Source of the DNA: Myxococcales bacterium | GTDB taxonomy: Bacteria > Myxococcota_A > Polyangia > Nannocystales > Nannocystaceae | Direction: 5' to 3' | Assembly (NCBI GenBank): GCA_020633335.1 | Contig: JACKDU010000002.1 | Span: forward strand, 186,001 to 250,000 | DNA: 64,000 bases | Shown: one piece after another, positions 36,077 through 45,900 of the stretch | Layout of the letters: the number at the start of each line of letters is the position of its first letter | Numbering within the stretch: position 1 is the stretch's first letter | Notes under the pieces: generated by a model | Databases searched by the model: none | Seen by the model: the letters and a program-made list of their open reading frames with translations, nothing else | Told to the model about the DNA's origin: nothing | Position numbers and translations under genes: made by a program

Positions 36077-39000
36077 ATGAAGGCCCTCCTCATGGCCGTG
36101 CTCGCCCTCGCCCCGCCGGGCGGCACCGTCGATCTCGACGGGCCGCGCTGGCGAGAGCTCCACGAGGGGGCGAGCGCGCCGGAGGTCGAGCTCCCCGGGC
36201 CCTTCGTCGCCGAGCGCGACGTCAAGGTCGAGCGCGAGGGCGAGGGGCTCCGCGTCCGCGGCCGCTGGACGATCCGCGCGCTCCGCCCCGGCTGGTTCAT
36301 GGGCGATCTCCTGGGGCCCGGCGCCGAGGTCCGCAAGGCGACCTGGAACGGCCAGCCCGCGGCGATCGACCGCGCCGGCGACCTGACGCTCGTCGCCGGC
36401 TACGTCCGCGGCGACGTGACCCTCGAGGTCGAGGCCTTCATCGACCACGACCCCGGCGAGGGCCCGGTGACCCTGAGCCTCCTGCCGGCGATCCGCGGCC
36501 GCGTCGACCTCCCGCCGGCGGCCGACGACGCCCGCTACCAGGTCCACGATCCCGGCGATCCCGAGGCGGTGATCCCCCGCGACGGCGACCGGATCCTCTC
36601 CGGCGCCGCCCGCCTCGAGCTCCGCCAGGCGCCCCGCCAGAGCGCCGAGACCGGCACCCTGGTGACCGCGACCACGGCGATCGGCGTGACCGTCGGCGAC
36701 GCCGAGGCCCGCGGCCGCGCCCACGTCACCTGGGCGCTCCGCCGCGGCAGCCTCGATCGGGTGAGCGTCCGCGCCGAGGGCCTCGGCGACGATCTCGAGA
36801 TCACCGGCGCCGGGATCCGCGAGTGGCGGCGGAGCGGCGATCGGATCGAGATCGAGCTCCAGGCCCCGGTGAGCGATCGCGTCGACCTCACCTTCGCCTG
36901 GTCGAGCGCCCTCTCCAAGGCCGCCGAGTCCTCCCTGACGATCCCCCGGATCGAGCCCCAGGGCGTCTTCCGCGGCTCGCAGGCGCTCCAGGTCGCCCGC
37001 GACGGCGAGATCGAGGTGATCCCCGAGGTCGGCGAGTGGACCGCGGTCGCCAGCGCTGACCTCCCGGAGTGGGCCCACGGCCTCGTCGAGGGGACCCCGA
37101 CCGCGGCCTACACCGCCGCCGAGCCCCGCGGCGGCCGCCTCTCGCTCCTCCGCTTCGTCCCGGTCGAGGGCCCGCCGGTGGTCGTCGACGTCGCCGGGAT
37201 CACGATCGCCGCCAGCCGCGAGGGTCGGGTGCTGATGCGCGCCCACTACGAGGTGCGCAACGAGCGGGCCGCCCACCTCCGGATCACCCCGCCGCCGGGG
37301 ATGAAGATCCTCGGGGCGCGGGTCGCCGGCGAGACCGCCCTCCCCGCCCGCGGACCCGACGGCGCCTGGCTGATCCCGCTCAAGCGCTCGATCGAGACGG
37401 TCAAGGGCGCGCTCTCCTTCGCGGTCGAGGTCACCCTCCTCGGCGACGGCGACGCGTGGAAGCGCCGAGAGCGGCGGCAGCTCCCGCTCCCGCGGGTCAG
37501 CGCCCCGGTCGCGGTCACCCGCCTCACCCTCCACCTCCCGCCGGGCTACACCTCGCGCCTCGATCCCGGCGACGGCGACGTCGTCGGCGAGTTCACCCGC
37601 GGCGAGGGGATCACCTACGGGATGGCGATCGGCGAGGTCGGGGTCGCCGAGGCCGATGAGCGCTTCCAGTCCGCCGTCGGCCGCTGGCTGGCCAACGACT
37701 TCGAGGGCGCCCAGGCCGAGCTCGACGCGCTCCGGTCGATGGGCGCGTCGAACGAGAACATCGAGCGCCTCCAGGCCAACCTCGACGTGATCGGCGGCAA
37801 GCAGGGCGGCGGCTCGTCCTCGGGCGGCGACGCGGCGGCCGAGCGGCGGATCCGCGAGCAGGCCAAGGCCCGCGCGAGCGCCGACATCCAGGCCCAGTCC
37901 GACCTCAAGAGCAAGGCCGAGGCGTACCAGCAGGCCGGCGAGTACGACAAGGCCGAGGCCGAGTACGAGAAGGCGATGGAGATCGGCGACCGCCTCGCGC
38001 TCCTCGAGCAGGAGGAGTCGGTCGAGCAGCAGCGGGCCAACGAGGATCTGGCCCGCCAGTACAAGTCGGTCAAGGAGACCAAGGCCCGGCGGGCGTCGAG
38101 CTTCGGCAGGAAGGCGGAGCCCAAGAAGAAGCGGGGCAAGAAGGACGTCTACGCCAGCGCCGGCGAGGCCGAGTGGGACGTCGACGCGGCCGTCGAGCTG
38201 CCCGCAGGCGGCGAAGGCGACGCGAGCATCGGCGGCTTCGCCAAGACGCCCGCGGCCGACCCGACGGGCAACGTCGTCTACAGGGACAAGAGCGCCGACG
38301 GCGTCGGCACCGAGAGCGGGGGCGGCGGGGGCGGCGGCGCGGGGACGGTGCTCTACGACTTCGAGGACGATGACGTCGAGGGCGAGCTCCTCCGCCCCGA
38401 CGGCGCCGATCTCTCGAGCCGCGGCCGCAACCGCGCCAGCGGGCTCACGACGATGAACGGGCCCGGCCTCGGCAAGGTCGGCGCCCTGGCCGGAGAGACA
38501 GGTCGGGAGACGCCGGAGGAGCCGAACGCCCAGACGACCCCGGGCTCCACGGACAGCGGGTCGGTCCGCGTCATCGGCAGCAACGCCCCCGAGTCGGCCT
38601 ACACGGTCGACGGCGCCAACATCAATTCGACGGCGACCACGACCACCGCGCGGGTGTCGATGGAGGAGGCGAAGCGGCTCCCGGTCGGCGCAGGGAGCTC
38701 GCGCGATTTCACGGCGGTCGTCGACGTGGTGCCCGGCACCTACAATCGCAACGGCTCGCTCTTCGGGCCGACCGAGCCGCCGCGGATGGCGACCGGCGGC
38801 ATCGAGCCGCGCTGGCGCCTGCGGCAGGATGCGCCCGAGCCCGAGCCGATCGACCAGCCCCCGCCCGAGCCCGAGCCCACCCCCGAGCCGGTCGCCGAGA
38901 TGCCCGCGCCCGCGCCCGAGGTCCGGCTCGCCGGCATCAGCGGCGGCCTCGAGGCCGAGCCGGCCACCCGCCGGAGCCGCGGCGGCCGGATCCGTCGCGG

Positions 39001-39589
39001 TGGGCGAGGTCGCGAGCGCAACAGCGTCGCCTACGGCAGCGTTGGCGGCGGCGGCGGCGGCGGGATGAAGAAGTCCGCCTCCGTCCGCCCCAAGCCGAGC
39101 TACGGCCCCCCGCCGCCCCCCGCCGCGCCTCCCCCGGTCCAGGCCGTCGATCAACCAACCGACGCGACGGTCACCACCAAGGTGTCGATGGACGAGGCGA
39201 AGAACATCCCGGTCGGCGGGAGCAGGCGCGACTTCACCGCGGTCGTCGATCTCGCGCCGACGGCGAGCGCCGACGCCGGAGCGCCGCCGCCCGACACCGA
39301 CGGCGACGGGCTCGTCGACGAGATCGACGTCATCTACGAATTCCCCGAAGACATGAACGGCTTCGAGGACGAAGACGGCACGCCCGAGCCCCTCGAAGAG
39401 GACGGCCGCGGCGGCCTCGACCGCCTCGCCGCCCCCAAGGTCACCGCCTCCGCGATGTCCGTGGTGATCCCCGCGGCCGGCGAGGCGGTCCTCTACCAGC
39501 ACCTCCTCCTCGCGGCCGAGAGCGCCTACGCGATCGAGATCGCCGCCCGCGAGCCCCTCCTCCAGAAGAGACGAAGAAGACGCCGATGA
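36077..39589 (+). CDS. Large secreted mosaic protein (beta domains, TPR-like helices, TonB-receptor-plug-like and TSP3-like pieces)
   Basis: A 1170-residue protein with a short signal peptide (MKALLMAVLALAPPGG). Residues 20-530 are beta-rich and homologous in order to the next gene (GAGIREWRRSGDRIEIEL, HLRITPPPGMKILGARVAG, WLIPLKRSIETVKGAL). Residues 535-680 are helical, with a TPR-like pair (AEAYQQAGEYDKAEAEYEKA). Gly/Pro-rich segments then surround two copies of a motif resembling TonB-dependent receptor plugs: VSMEEAKRLPVGAGSSRDFT near 860 and VSMDEAKNIPVGGSRRDFT near 1035, the first preceded by SAYTVDGANINSTATT. DTDGDGLVDEIDV and DMNGFEDEDGTPEP recall OmpA/thrombospondin-3 repeats. It ends in RRRRRR. 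Function unknown. Confidence 0.7.
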   Translation: MKALLMAVLALAPPGGTVDLDGPRWRELHEGASAPEVELPGPFVAERDVKVEREGEGLRVRGRWTIRALRPGWFMGDLLGPGAEVRKATWNGQPAAIDRAGDLTLVAGYVRGDVTLEVEAFIDHDPGEGPVTLSLLPAIRGRVDLPPAADDARYQVHDPGDPEAVIPRDGDRILSGAARLELRQAPRQSAETGTLVTATTAIGVTVGDAEARGRAHVTWALRRGSLDRVSVRAEGLGDDLEITGAGIREWRRSGDRIEIELQAPVSDRVDLTFAWSSALSKAAESSLTIPRIEPQGVFRGSQALQVARDGEIEVIPEVGEWTAVASADLPEWAHGLVEGTPTAAYTAAEPRGGRLSLLRFVPVEGPPVVVDVAGITIAASREGRVLMRAHYEVRNERAAHLRITPPPGMKILGARVAGETALPARGPDGAWLIPLKRSIETVKGALSFAVEVTLLGDGDAWKRRERRQLPLPRVSAPVAVTRLTLHLPPGYTSRLDPGDGDVVGEFTRGEGITYGMAIGEVGVAEADERFQSAVGRWLANDFEGAQAELDALRSMGASNENIERLQANLDVIGGKQGGGSSSGGDAAAERRIREQAKARASADIQAQSDLKSKAEAYQQAGEYDKAEAEYEKAMEIGDRLALLEQEESVEQQRANEDLARQYKSVKETKARRASSFGRKAEPKKKRGKKDVYASAGEAEWDVDAAVELPAGGEGDASIGGFAKTPAADPTGNVVYRDKSADGVGTESGGGGGGGAGTVLYDFEDDDVEGELLRPDGADLSSRGRNRASGLTTMNGPGLGKVGALAGETGRETPEEPNAQTTPGSTDSGSVRVIGSNAPESAYTVDGANINSTATTTTARVSMEEAKRLPVGAGSSRDFTAVVDVVPGTYNRNGSLFGPTEPPRMATGGIEPRWRLRQDAPEPEPIDQPPPEPEPTPEPVAEMPAPAPEVRLAGISGGLEAEPATRRSRGGRIRRGGRGRERNSVAYGSVGGGGGGGMKKSASVRPKPSYGPPPPPAAPPPVQAVDQPTDATVTTKVSMDEAKNIPVGGSRRDFTAVVDLAPTASADAGAPPPDTDGDGLVDEIDVIYEFPEDMNGFEDEDGTPEPLEEDGRGGLDRLAAPKVTASAMSVVIPAAGEAVLYQHLLLAAESAYAIEIAAREPLLQKRRRRRR

Positions 39590-41427
39590 CCAAGCCAAGC
39601 CTCGCCCTCGCCCTCGCACTCGCCCTCCTCGCCCCCGCCCGCCCGGCCTCCGCCGCCGACGAGCCCGAGCGGGTGGTGATGAAGCTCGACGACTTCCTCC
39701 GCCTCTACGAGGCCAACAAGGCGCTCGCCACCGCCGAGAAGGCGCCCCGCGATCACGCGATCGCCTCCGCCCGCTACCAGGGCGAGGTCCTGGTCGCCGA
39801 GGGCGATCCGACCTCCGCGGTCTTCACCGCGAAGATGCGGATCGAGAACCTCAAGAAGGACGGCTGGGCGCGGGTGCCGATCCTGCCGGCGACCGTCGCC
39901 CTCCAGTCGGCGAAGATCGGCAACGCCGAGGCCGCGGTGGTGATCGAGAACGACTACTACACCCTGATCACCAAGCAGCAGGGCGCCTTCGATCTCTCCC
40001 TCTCCTTCGCCGCCGGGATCACCACCACCGCCGGCAAGAGCAACGTCGGCTTCGAGCTGGTCCCCTCGGGCGCGACCAGCGTCTCGCTCGCGGTCCCGGT
40101 CGCCGACGACCTCGACTTCACGGTCCCCGGCGCCAAGCTCAAGTCCGACAAGGTCGAGGGCGGCAAGCGGATCGTCGAGGCGACCCTGCCGGCGACCGGC
40201 TCCCTGGTGATCGAGTGGCAGCGCGAGATCCCCGAGGCCGCCAAGCAGCAGTCGCGGGTCTACGCCGAGGTCTACACCCTGGTCAGCCTCGGTGAGGGGC
40301 TCCTGCGGGCGACCGCCTCGGTCTCCTACACGATCCTCTTCGCCGGCCAGTCGGAGCTCCGCCTCAAGGTCCCCAAGGGGATGACGATCCTCTCGGTCAC
40401 CGGCAACGGCATCCGCGACTGGAAGCTCGAGGGCGAGGAGCTCAAGGTCGCGCTCAACTACGCCGCCGAGGGCTCCTACAGCCTCGCGGTCGAGCTCGAG
40501 CAGGTGATCGGCGAGGGCTCCAAGAAGATCGCCGCGCCGATCGTCGTCCCCCAGGGGGTCGAGCGGGCGAAGGGCTACGTCGGCGTCGAGTCGCGGGGCA
40601 ACCTCGAGATCTCGGCCGGCGAGGTCAAGGGCGCGACCACCGTCGACGTCCGCTCGCTGCCGGCGGCGATCCTCGGGATCACCAGCCAGCCGGTGCTCCT
40701 CGGCTACAAGTACCTCGGCGCCGACGCGCAGGTCCCCCTCGAGGTCGCCGAGCACGAGGACATCGACGTCCTGGTGACGATCCTCGACCAGATCCGCGCG
40801 CGGACGATGTGGACCCCGGAGGGCCGGCGGATCACCTCGGTGCGCTACCAGATCCGCAACAACCGCCGGCAGTTCCTCCGCGTCGCCCTACCCGCCGGCG
40901 CCGAGCTCTGGAGCGTCTCGGTCGGCGGCCGGGCGGTCCAGCCGGCGAAGGCCGGCGACGGCCGGGTGATGATCCCGCTCCTCCGCTCGCAGACCTCGGG
41001 GGGCTCGCTCGCCGCCTTCAACGTCGAGCTCGTCTACGTCGAGAGCGGCGAGAAGACCAGCGAGGCCGGCCGCGGCACCTTCAAGGCTGAGCTCCCGCGG
41101 GCCGACGCGCCGAGCACCTACGTCGCCTGGACGGTCTACTCGCCGACCGGCACCAAGGTGAAGAAGCGGAGCTTCGACGGCTCCCTCCGCCAGGTCCGCT
41201 ACCTCTCGGATCCGATCCCGGAGAACGACGTCTACGCGATCGAGACCATGACCCCGCAGGTCGCCCAGCAGGGCGGCGCCCAGGCCGACGACGGCTCCCT
41301 CGGCGAGGGCGCGGTGCCGGTGCCGGTGAGCCTCCCGCTCCAGGGCAAGGCGACCAACTTCGAGAAGCTCCTGGCGCTCGACGAGGCGCTCTCCGTCGAG
41401 TTCCGCTACAAGGGGCTCAAGCTCTGA
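39586..41427 (+). CDS. Secreted beta-rich protein homologous to the preceding gene
   Basis: A 613-residue protein with a classical signal peptide (residues 1-23, ending ASAAD). The rest is beta-rich: VLVAEGDPTSAVFTAKMRIE, AEAAVVIENDYYTLITKQQG, GNGIRDWKLEGEELKVALNY, RFL-type RRQFLRVALPAGAELWSVSV, VMIPLLRSQTSGGSLAAFNVELVYV. The same blocks in the same order occur in residues 20-530 of the upstream protein, so the pair arose by duplication and one partner later acquired extra modules. It overlaps the upstream stop by 4 bases (ATGA), implying a common operon. No enzyme motif is visible; an envelope assembly or binding role is a guess. Confidence 0.75.
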   Translation: MTKPSLALALALALLAPARPASAADEPERVVMKLDDFLRLYEANKALATAEKAPRDHAIASARYQGEVLVAEGDPTSAVFTAKMRIENLKKDGWARVPILPATVALQSAKIGNAEAAVVIENDYYTLITKQQGAFDLSLSFAAGITTTAGKSNVGFELVPSGATSVSLAVPVADDLDFTVPGAKLKSDKVEGGKRIVEATLPATGSLVIEWQREIPEAAKQQSRVYAEVYTLVSLGEGLLRATASVSYTILFAGQSELRLKVPKGMTILSVTGNGIRDWKLEGEELKVALNYAAEGSYSLAVELEQVIGEGSKKIAAPIVVPQGVERAKGYVGVESRGNLEISAGEVKGATTVDVRSLPAAILGITSQPVLLGYKYLGADAQVPLEVAEHEDIDVLVTILDQIRARTMWTPEGRRITSVRYQIRNNRRQFLRVALPAGAELWSVSVGGRAVQPAKAGDGRVMIPLLRSQTSGGSLAAFNVELVYVESGEKTSEAGRGTFKAELPRADAPSTYVAWTVYSPTGTKVKKRSFDGSLRQVRYLSDPIPENDVYAIETMTPQVAQQGGAQADDGSLGEGAVPVPVSLPLQGKATNFEKLLALDEALSVEFRYKGLKL

Positions 41428-41438
41428 GGGACCGGGCG

Positions 41439-42854
41439 ATGATCCAGATCGGCCAAGAGCTCCGGACCTGGCGCGGCGCCGTCCGCCACCGCCTCGACCC
41501 CAAGCGCCCGCCCCTCCTCGGCTGGCAGGTGCCGCTGATCGGCTGCGGCGTGCAGATCGGCCGCCACGGACCGGGCTGGCTCCTCGACCAGGTCAAGCGG
41601 CGGGGCTTCCCGCTCACGCTCTACGTGATGGGCAAGGAGATCACCTTCGGCGGCGATCCCGAGTACGCCCGCTTCTTCTACTCGGCGGGGACCGAAGAGG
41701 TCTCGTTCTTCGAGGGGATCAAGGTCTTCCCGGGGGTCGGCGACCTCGTCGAGATCGGCCTCACCGGCCCCGAGGGGTCGACGCTGACCCTCGAGGTGCT
41801 CCGCCGCCACCTCGGCGCGCGGATCTCCAGCGTCGGCGCCGAGCTCGACCAGGAGCTCAGCGTCGCCCTCCGCGAGGGGCTGGCGAGCGGCCGCGCCCCC
41901 CTCCTCGGCGTCCTCCGCACGGCGATCCTGCGGCTCACGGCCCACCTCCTCCTCGGCCCCGACCTCGCCCGCGACCGGACCTTCATCGCCGACCTCTGCG
42001 ACTTCGACGAGGCGACCCTCGCCTGCCTGCGGGCGCCCTGGAGCCGCCGCCCCGTCGCCCGCGGCCTCGCGGCGCGGGGGCGCGCGGTCGCCCGCATGCG
42101 CGCCGAGCTCGAGGGACGAGGACCACCCACGAGCGACGCGCCGCGGGACATCGGCGACGCCATGCGATCGGCGGCAGCCGCCGCCGCCGAGGCCGGCGGC
42201 CCGCGCCTGAGCGACGAGATCATCGCCCGCGATCTCCAGGGGATCCTCTTCGGGACCGTCGCCAACACCCCCGCGGCCGCGGCGATCACCCTCCACCGCG
42301 TCCTCACCGATCCCGCCCTCAAGCGCCGCCTCGAGGAGGAGCAGGCCGCGGTGAGCCGCGAGCGCGGGCCGACGATCGACGCCGCCGCCCTCAAGGCGAT
42401 GCCGGTCCTGAACGCGACCTACCTCGAGGGGCTCCGGGTCTACGCGCCGATGATCCACATCCGCATGACCCTGACGCCGGTCGAGATCGGCGGCTACCGG
42501 GTGCCGGCCCGCTCGCTGATCGGCTTCTCGCCCTACATCCTCCACCGCGATCCGGCGGTCTACGAGGACCCCGAGGTCTTCGACCCCGACCGCTTCCTCG
42601 CCGGCCCGCGGCGCCCGGCCGCGGCCCCGCCGAACAGCCACTTCGTCCCCTACGGGCGCGGGATCCACACCTGCCTCGGCCGCAACCTCGCGCGCCAGGA
42701 GATCATGATGTCGATCGCCCGCCTCCTCCGCGACTACGAGGTCGAGCTCAGCGACCCGTCGCCGACGGTCGCCGACTGGCTGACCAACGGGATCGCGGCG
42801 CCCGCGGGCGCGCCCTCGCTGATCGCCCGACCGCGCGGCGCGAGCCTCGGCTAA
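41439..42854 (+). CDS. Cytochrome P450 (CYP7/CYP8/CYP51-like clade)
   Basis: A 471-residue protein. The haem-binding loop FVPYGRGIHTCLGRNLARQE has the ligand Cys412, and the K-helix ExxR is Glu330-Arg333 (YLEGLRVYAP). PYILHRDPAVYEDPEVFDPDRF is the usual meander lead-in. The I-helix reads LFGTVANTPAAAAITLHRVL: Asn276-Thr277 replace the common acid-Thr pair, as in mammalian CYP7/CYP8 enzymes. There is no N-terminal membrane anchor, so it is probably soluble and needs ferredoxin partners, which are not in this window. It starts 11 bases after the secreted protein gene. Steroid- or lipid-type substrates are possible but inferred only from the clade resemblance. Confidence 0.85.
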   Translation: MIQIGQELRTWRGAVRHRLDPKRPPLLGWQVPLIGCGVQIGRHGPGWLLDQVKRRGFPLTLYVMGKEITFGGDPEYARFFYSAGTEEVSFFEGIKVFPGVGDLVEIGLTGPEGSTLTLEVLRRHLGARISSVGAELDQELSVALREGLASGRAPLLGVLRTAILRLTAHLLLGPDLARDRTFIADLCDFDEATLACLRAPWSRRPVARGLAARGRAVARMRAELEGRGPPTSDAPRDIGDAMRSAAAAAAEAGGPRLSDEIIARDLQGILFGTVANTPAAAAITLHRVLTDPALKRRLEEEQAAVSRERGPTIDAAALKAMPVLNATYLEGLRVYAPMIHIRMTLTPVEIGGYRVPARSLIGFSPYILHRDPAVYEDPEVFDPDRFLAGPRRPAAAPPNSHFVPYGRGIHTCLGRNLARQEIMMSIARLLRDYEVELSDPSPTVADWLTNGIAAPAGAPSLIARPRGASLG

Positions 42855-42870
42855 TGGCCTGCCTGAGAGA

Positions 42871-42886
42871 ATGTCCTTCTGGACAT
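42871..42886. repeat. Inverted repeat between convergent P450 and kinase genes
   Basis: ATGTCC (42871-42876), TTCT, GGACAT (42881-42886). It is a member of the TGTC-N6-GACA family and lies midway in the 49-bp gap, where a bidirectional terminator would be useful. Confidence 0.6.
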
Positions 42887-42903
42887 GTTCTAAGGCGCAG
42901 CCA

Positions 42904-45900
42904 TCAGCGGCGGTGGGTCGCCAACCAGGCGTCGACGTCCCTCAGCTCGTCGGCGAAGTCGGGCGAGCCGGCGAAGACCGTGCGGGCCGCGCTCGCCAGC
43001 TCCCGGGCCCGCTCGCGGTCGCCCCGGGCCTCCCAGAGCGCCCGCGCCAGGGTCGCCCTGGCGAGGGCGAGGCGCGGATCGCCGTCCGCGAGCCCGAGCG
43101 TCAGCACCCGCTCGAGGCCGGCGACCGCCTCGGCGGAGCGGCCGAGCTCGAGGCGATCGAGGCCGAGGCCGATCGCCGTCATCACCCCCTCCTTGGCGAG
43201 GCCGCGGGCCTCGAAGATCGCCATCGCCCGCCCGTCGAGGGCGAGCGCCTCGGCGAAGGCCCGCCGCTTGCGCTGGAGGTGGGCGAAGCGGCTCAGGCTC
43301 GAGGCCAGCGCCGGGTGCTCCTTGCCGAGGGCGGCCTCGCGGATCGCCAGCGCCCGCGTCCAGTAGGGCACCGCCTCGTCGTCGCGACCGAGCCGGGAGA
43401 GGCTGTCGGCGAGGCCCTCCAGCGGGTAGGCGACGTTCGGGTGCTCGGGCCCGAGCGCCTCCTCCATCACCGCGAGCGCCCGCTCGTTGGTCCGCCGCGA
43501 CGCCTCGAAGTCGTGGGCCCGGAGCTCGCCGAGGCCGATGTTGTAGAGGAGCGTCCCCTTGAGCTTGAGCTCCGCGTCGGGATCGGCGTCGACGATCGCC
43601 AGCGCCCGCCGGTAGATCGCCAGCGACTCCTCCCCCTCGCCCTTGGCCGCGAGGGCCGCCGCGAGGTTGTTAAGGCTGCCGAGCACGTCCGGGTGATCGT
43701 CGCCGAACGAGGCCTCGCGGATCGCCAGCGCCCGCCGATGGAGCGCCAGCGCCTCGTCGACCTCGCCGCCGCTGCGGAGCGCGCTCGCCAGGCTGTCGAG
43801 GGTCTCGGCGACCTTCGGGTGCTCGGGCCCGAGGGCGGCCTCGCGGATCGCCAGCGCCCGCCGGTGGAGCGCCAGCGCCTCCCTGGGCTCGCCGAGCTTC
43901 TCCTTGGTGATCGCCAGGTTGTGGAGCGCCTGGGCGACCATCGGGTGCTCGGGGCCGTAGGCGGCCTCCCAGGCCGCGAGCGTCCGCTCGTGGAGGCGGG
44001 CCGCCTCCTCGTACTTGCCGGCCGAGTAGTGGGCGAGCGCGAGGGCGTTGTCGATCCGCGCCCGCAGGAGCCGCTCCTCGCCGGCGCCGAGCATCGCCAG
44101 GGCGGTCGTCGCCGCCTCGGCCCAGACCTGGCCCTCGGCGAAGCGGTTGCGACGATCGCCGACGACCCACACGAGGTGGGTCATGATCGAGATCGCCAGG
44201 CGGGCCTCGCCGGCCTCGCGCGCGCGCTCCAACGCCCGGATCAGCGATCCCTCGGCGGCTTCGAATTCCCCGAGCTCGCCCTCGGCCTTCGCCAGGGCGA
44301 AGAGCGCCTCAGCCTCGAGATCCGGGCGCCTTCGGGCCTCCGCCGCCTTCAGGGCCTCGCTCGCGGCGTCGCGGCTGGCCACGAATTGACCGGCCGCCAC
44401 CAGCGACGAGGCCCGCCGCAGGCGACCGCGGAGGTCGCGGAAGGCCTCGATCTCGCCGGCGCTCGCCAAGCTTCGCTCGCGCAGGCGGGCGACGTCGAGG
44501 CACTCCTCGGCCCCCTCGAGGCCGGCCGCGGCGGCCGTCGCCCGCACCAGCGTCGTCGCGCTCGCGCCGTCGAATTCCTCGATGAGCGAGGCGAAGGAGG
44601 CGCGGGACTCGTCGAGGCAGGCGCGCGCGCGGACCCGGAGATCGTCGTCCCAGATCGCGTCGACCTCGTGGTTGACGCAGGCCTGGGTCGCGCTCCCCCG
44701 CCAGGTGGCGGCCCAGCGATCGAGCCAGGGGATCGTCTTGTCGGCCGTGGTCGCGGCCGCGGGCTTGCCGGTCGCCGTGAAGGCCCGGCGCAGCGAGGCC
44801 TGGCGCTCGTCGTTCCAGACCTCGGCGATCGCCGCGCCCTCCGCCTCGCAGCCGGCGATCGTCCGCTGCCGCAGCGCCTCGTCGACGCCGAAGCCGGTGA
44901 CCGCGAGGCCGGCGACGCCGAGGGCGGCGACCGCATAGCGGGCGCGGCGGGTCCGCGTGCTGTGGAGATCGAGGGCGCTGAGGAGCGCCCGGAGGTCCGC
45001 CCAGCGGCGCTCGGGATCGGGGTCGAGGCCCCGCTCGAGCACCCGGTTCAGCCAGCGCGGGACCCCGGAGCCGCGCGGCGGCGGCTGGCGCTCGCCGGTC
45101 ATCACGTTTCGCCGGAGCTCCGCGAAGTTCTCGCCGCCGAAGGGCCGGACGCCGTGGAGGCCCTCCCAGAGGGTGACGCAGAAGGCGAAGACGTCGGCCG
45201 GCGCCCCGGCGACGCCGCCCGCGAACTGCTCGGGCGCCATGTAGGCGGGCGTGCCGACCACCGCGCCCGCCTGGGTGACGTCGACCGCGAGGCGCCCCTC
45301 GACGCTGGTCGTGAGCTCCTCCGCCGGCCCGCTCGCGCCCCGGCGGGCGAGGCCGAAGTCCATCACCCGCGCCCGACCGTCGCGGCCGATCATCACGTTC
45401 TCCGGCTTCACGTCGCGGTGGACGAGCCCGGCGGCATGGGCGGCCGCGAGGCCCTCGCCGACCGATCGCATCAGCGCCAGGACCTCGCGCCAGGAGTGCG
45501 CGTCCTCGCCGAACCACTTGGTCAGCGTCCGGCCCTCGACGAACTCCATGGCGATCCACACCTCGTCGCCGTGGACGCCGACGTCGTGGACGCCGACGAC
45601 GTTGGGGTGAGAGAGCTTCGCCAGCGCCTGGGCCTCGCGGAGGAGCCGCGCCCGCGCCCCCGAGGACCCGGAGATCGAGCCGGCGCCGAGCTCGGGGCGG
45701 AGGAGCTTGAGGGCGATCTTGCGGTCGAGCTCGGGATCGAAGGCGGCGTAGACCACCCCCATCGCCCCGGCGCCGAGGGGATCGAGGATCACGTAGCGGC
45801 CGACGATCGACCCCCGTGGCAGCGTCTGGACGGCGCCGCTCGCCTGCCCGAGGCTCTGCAGCGTGACGTCAAAGCTGCTCTGCACGGCCTCGCTCGCGCG

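Noticed and set aside
38278..38600. Possible frameshift in the mosaic secreted gene because of the abrupt change of composition
   Set aside because: The frame stays open to 39589 with sensible codons and the repeated plug-like motif in the same frame on both sides, so it is a domain boundary rather than a frame change.
35651..39619. A 1322-codon open frame antisense to the mosaic secreted gene
   Set aside because: It is typical of the antisense frame of GC-rich genes: low complexity (Ala, Gly, Asp, Arg), with no motif, while the plus strand encodes coherent domains and a signal peptide.
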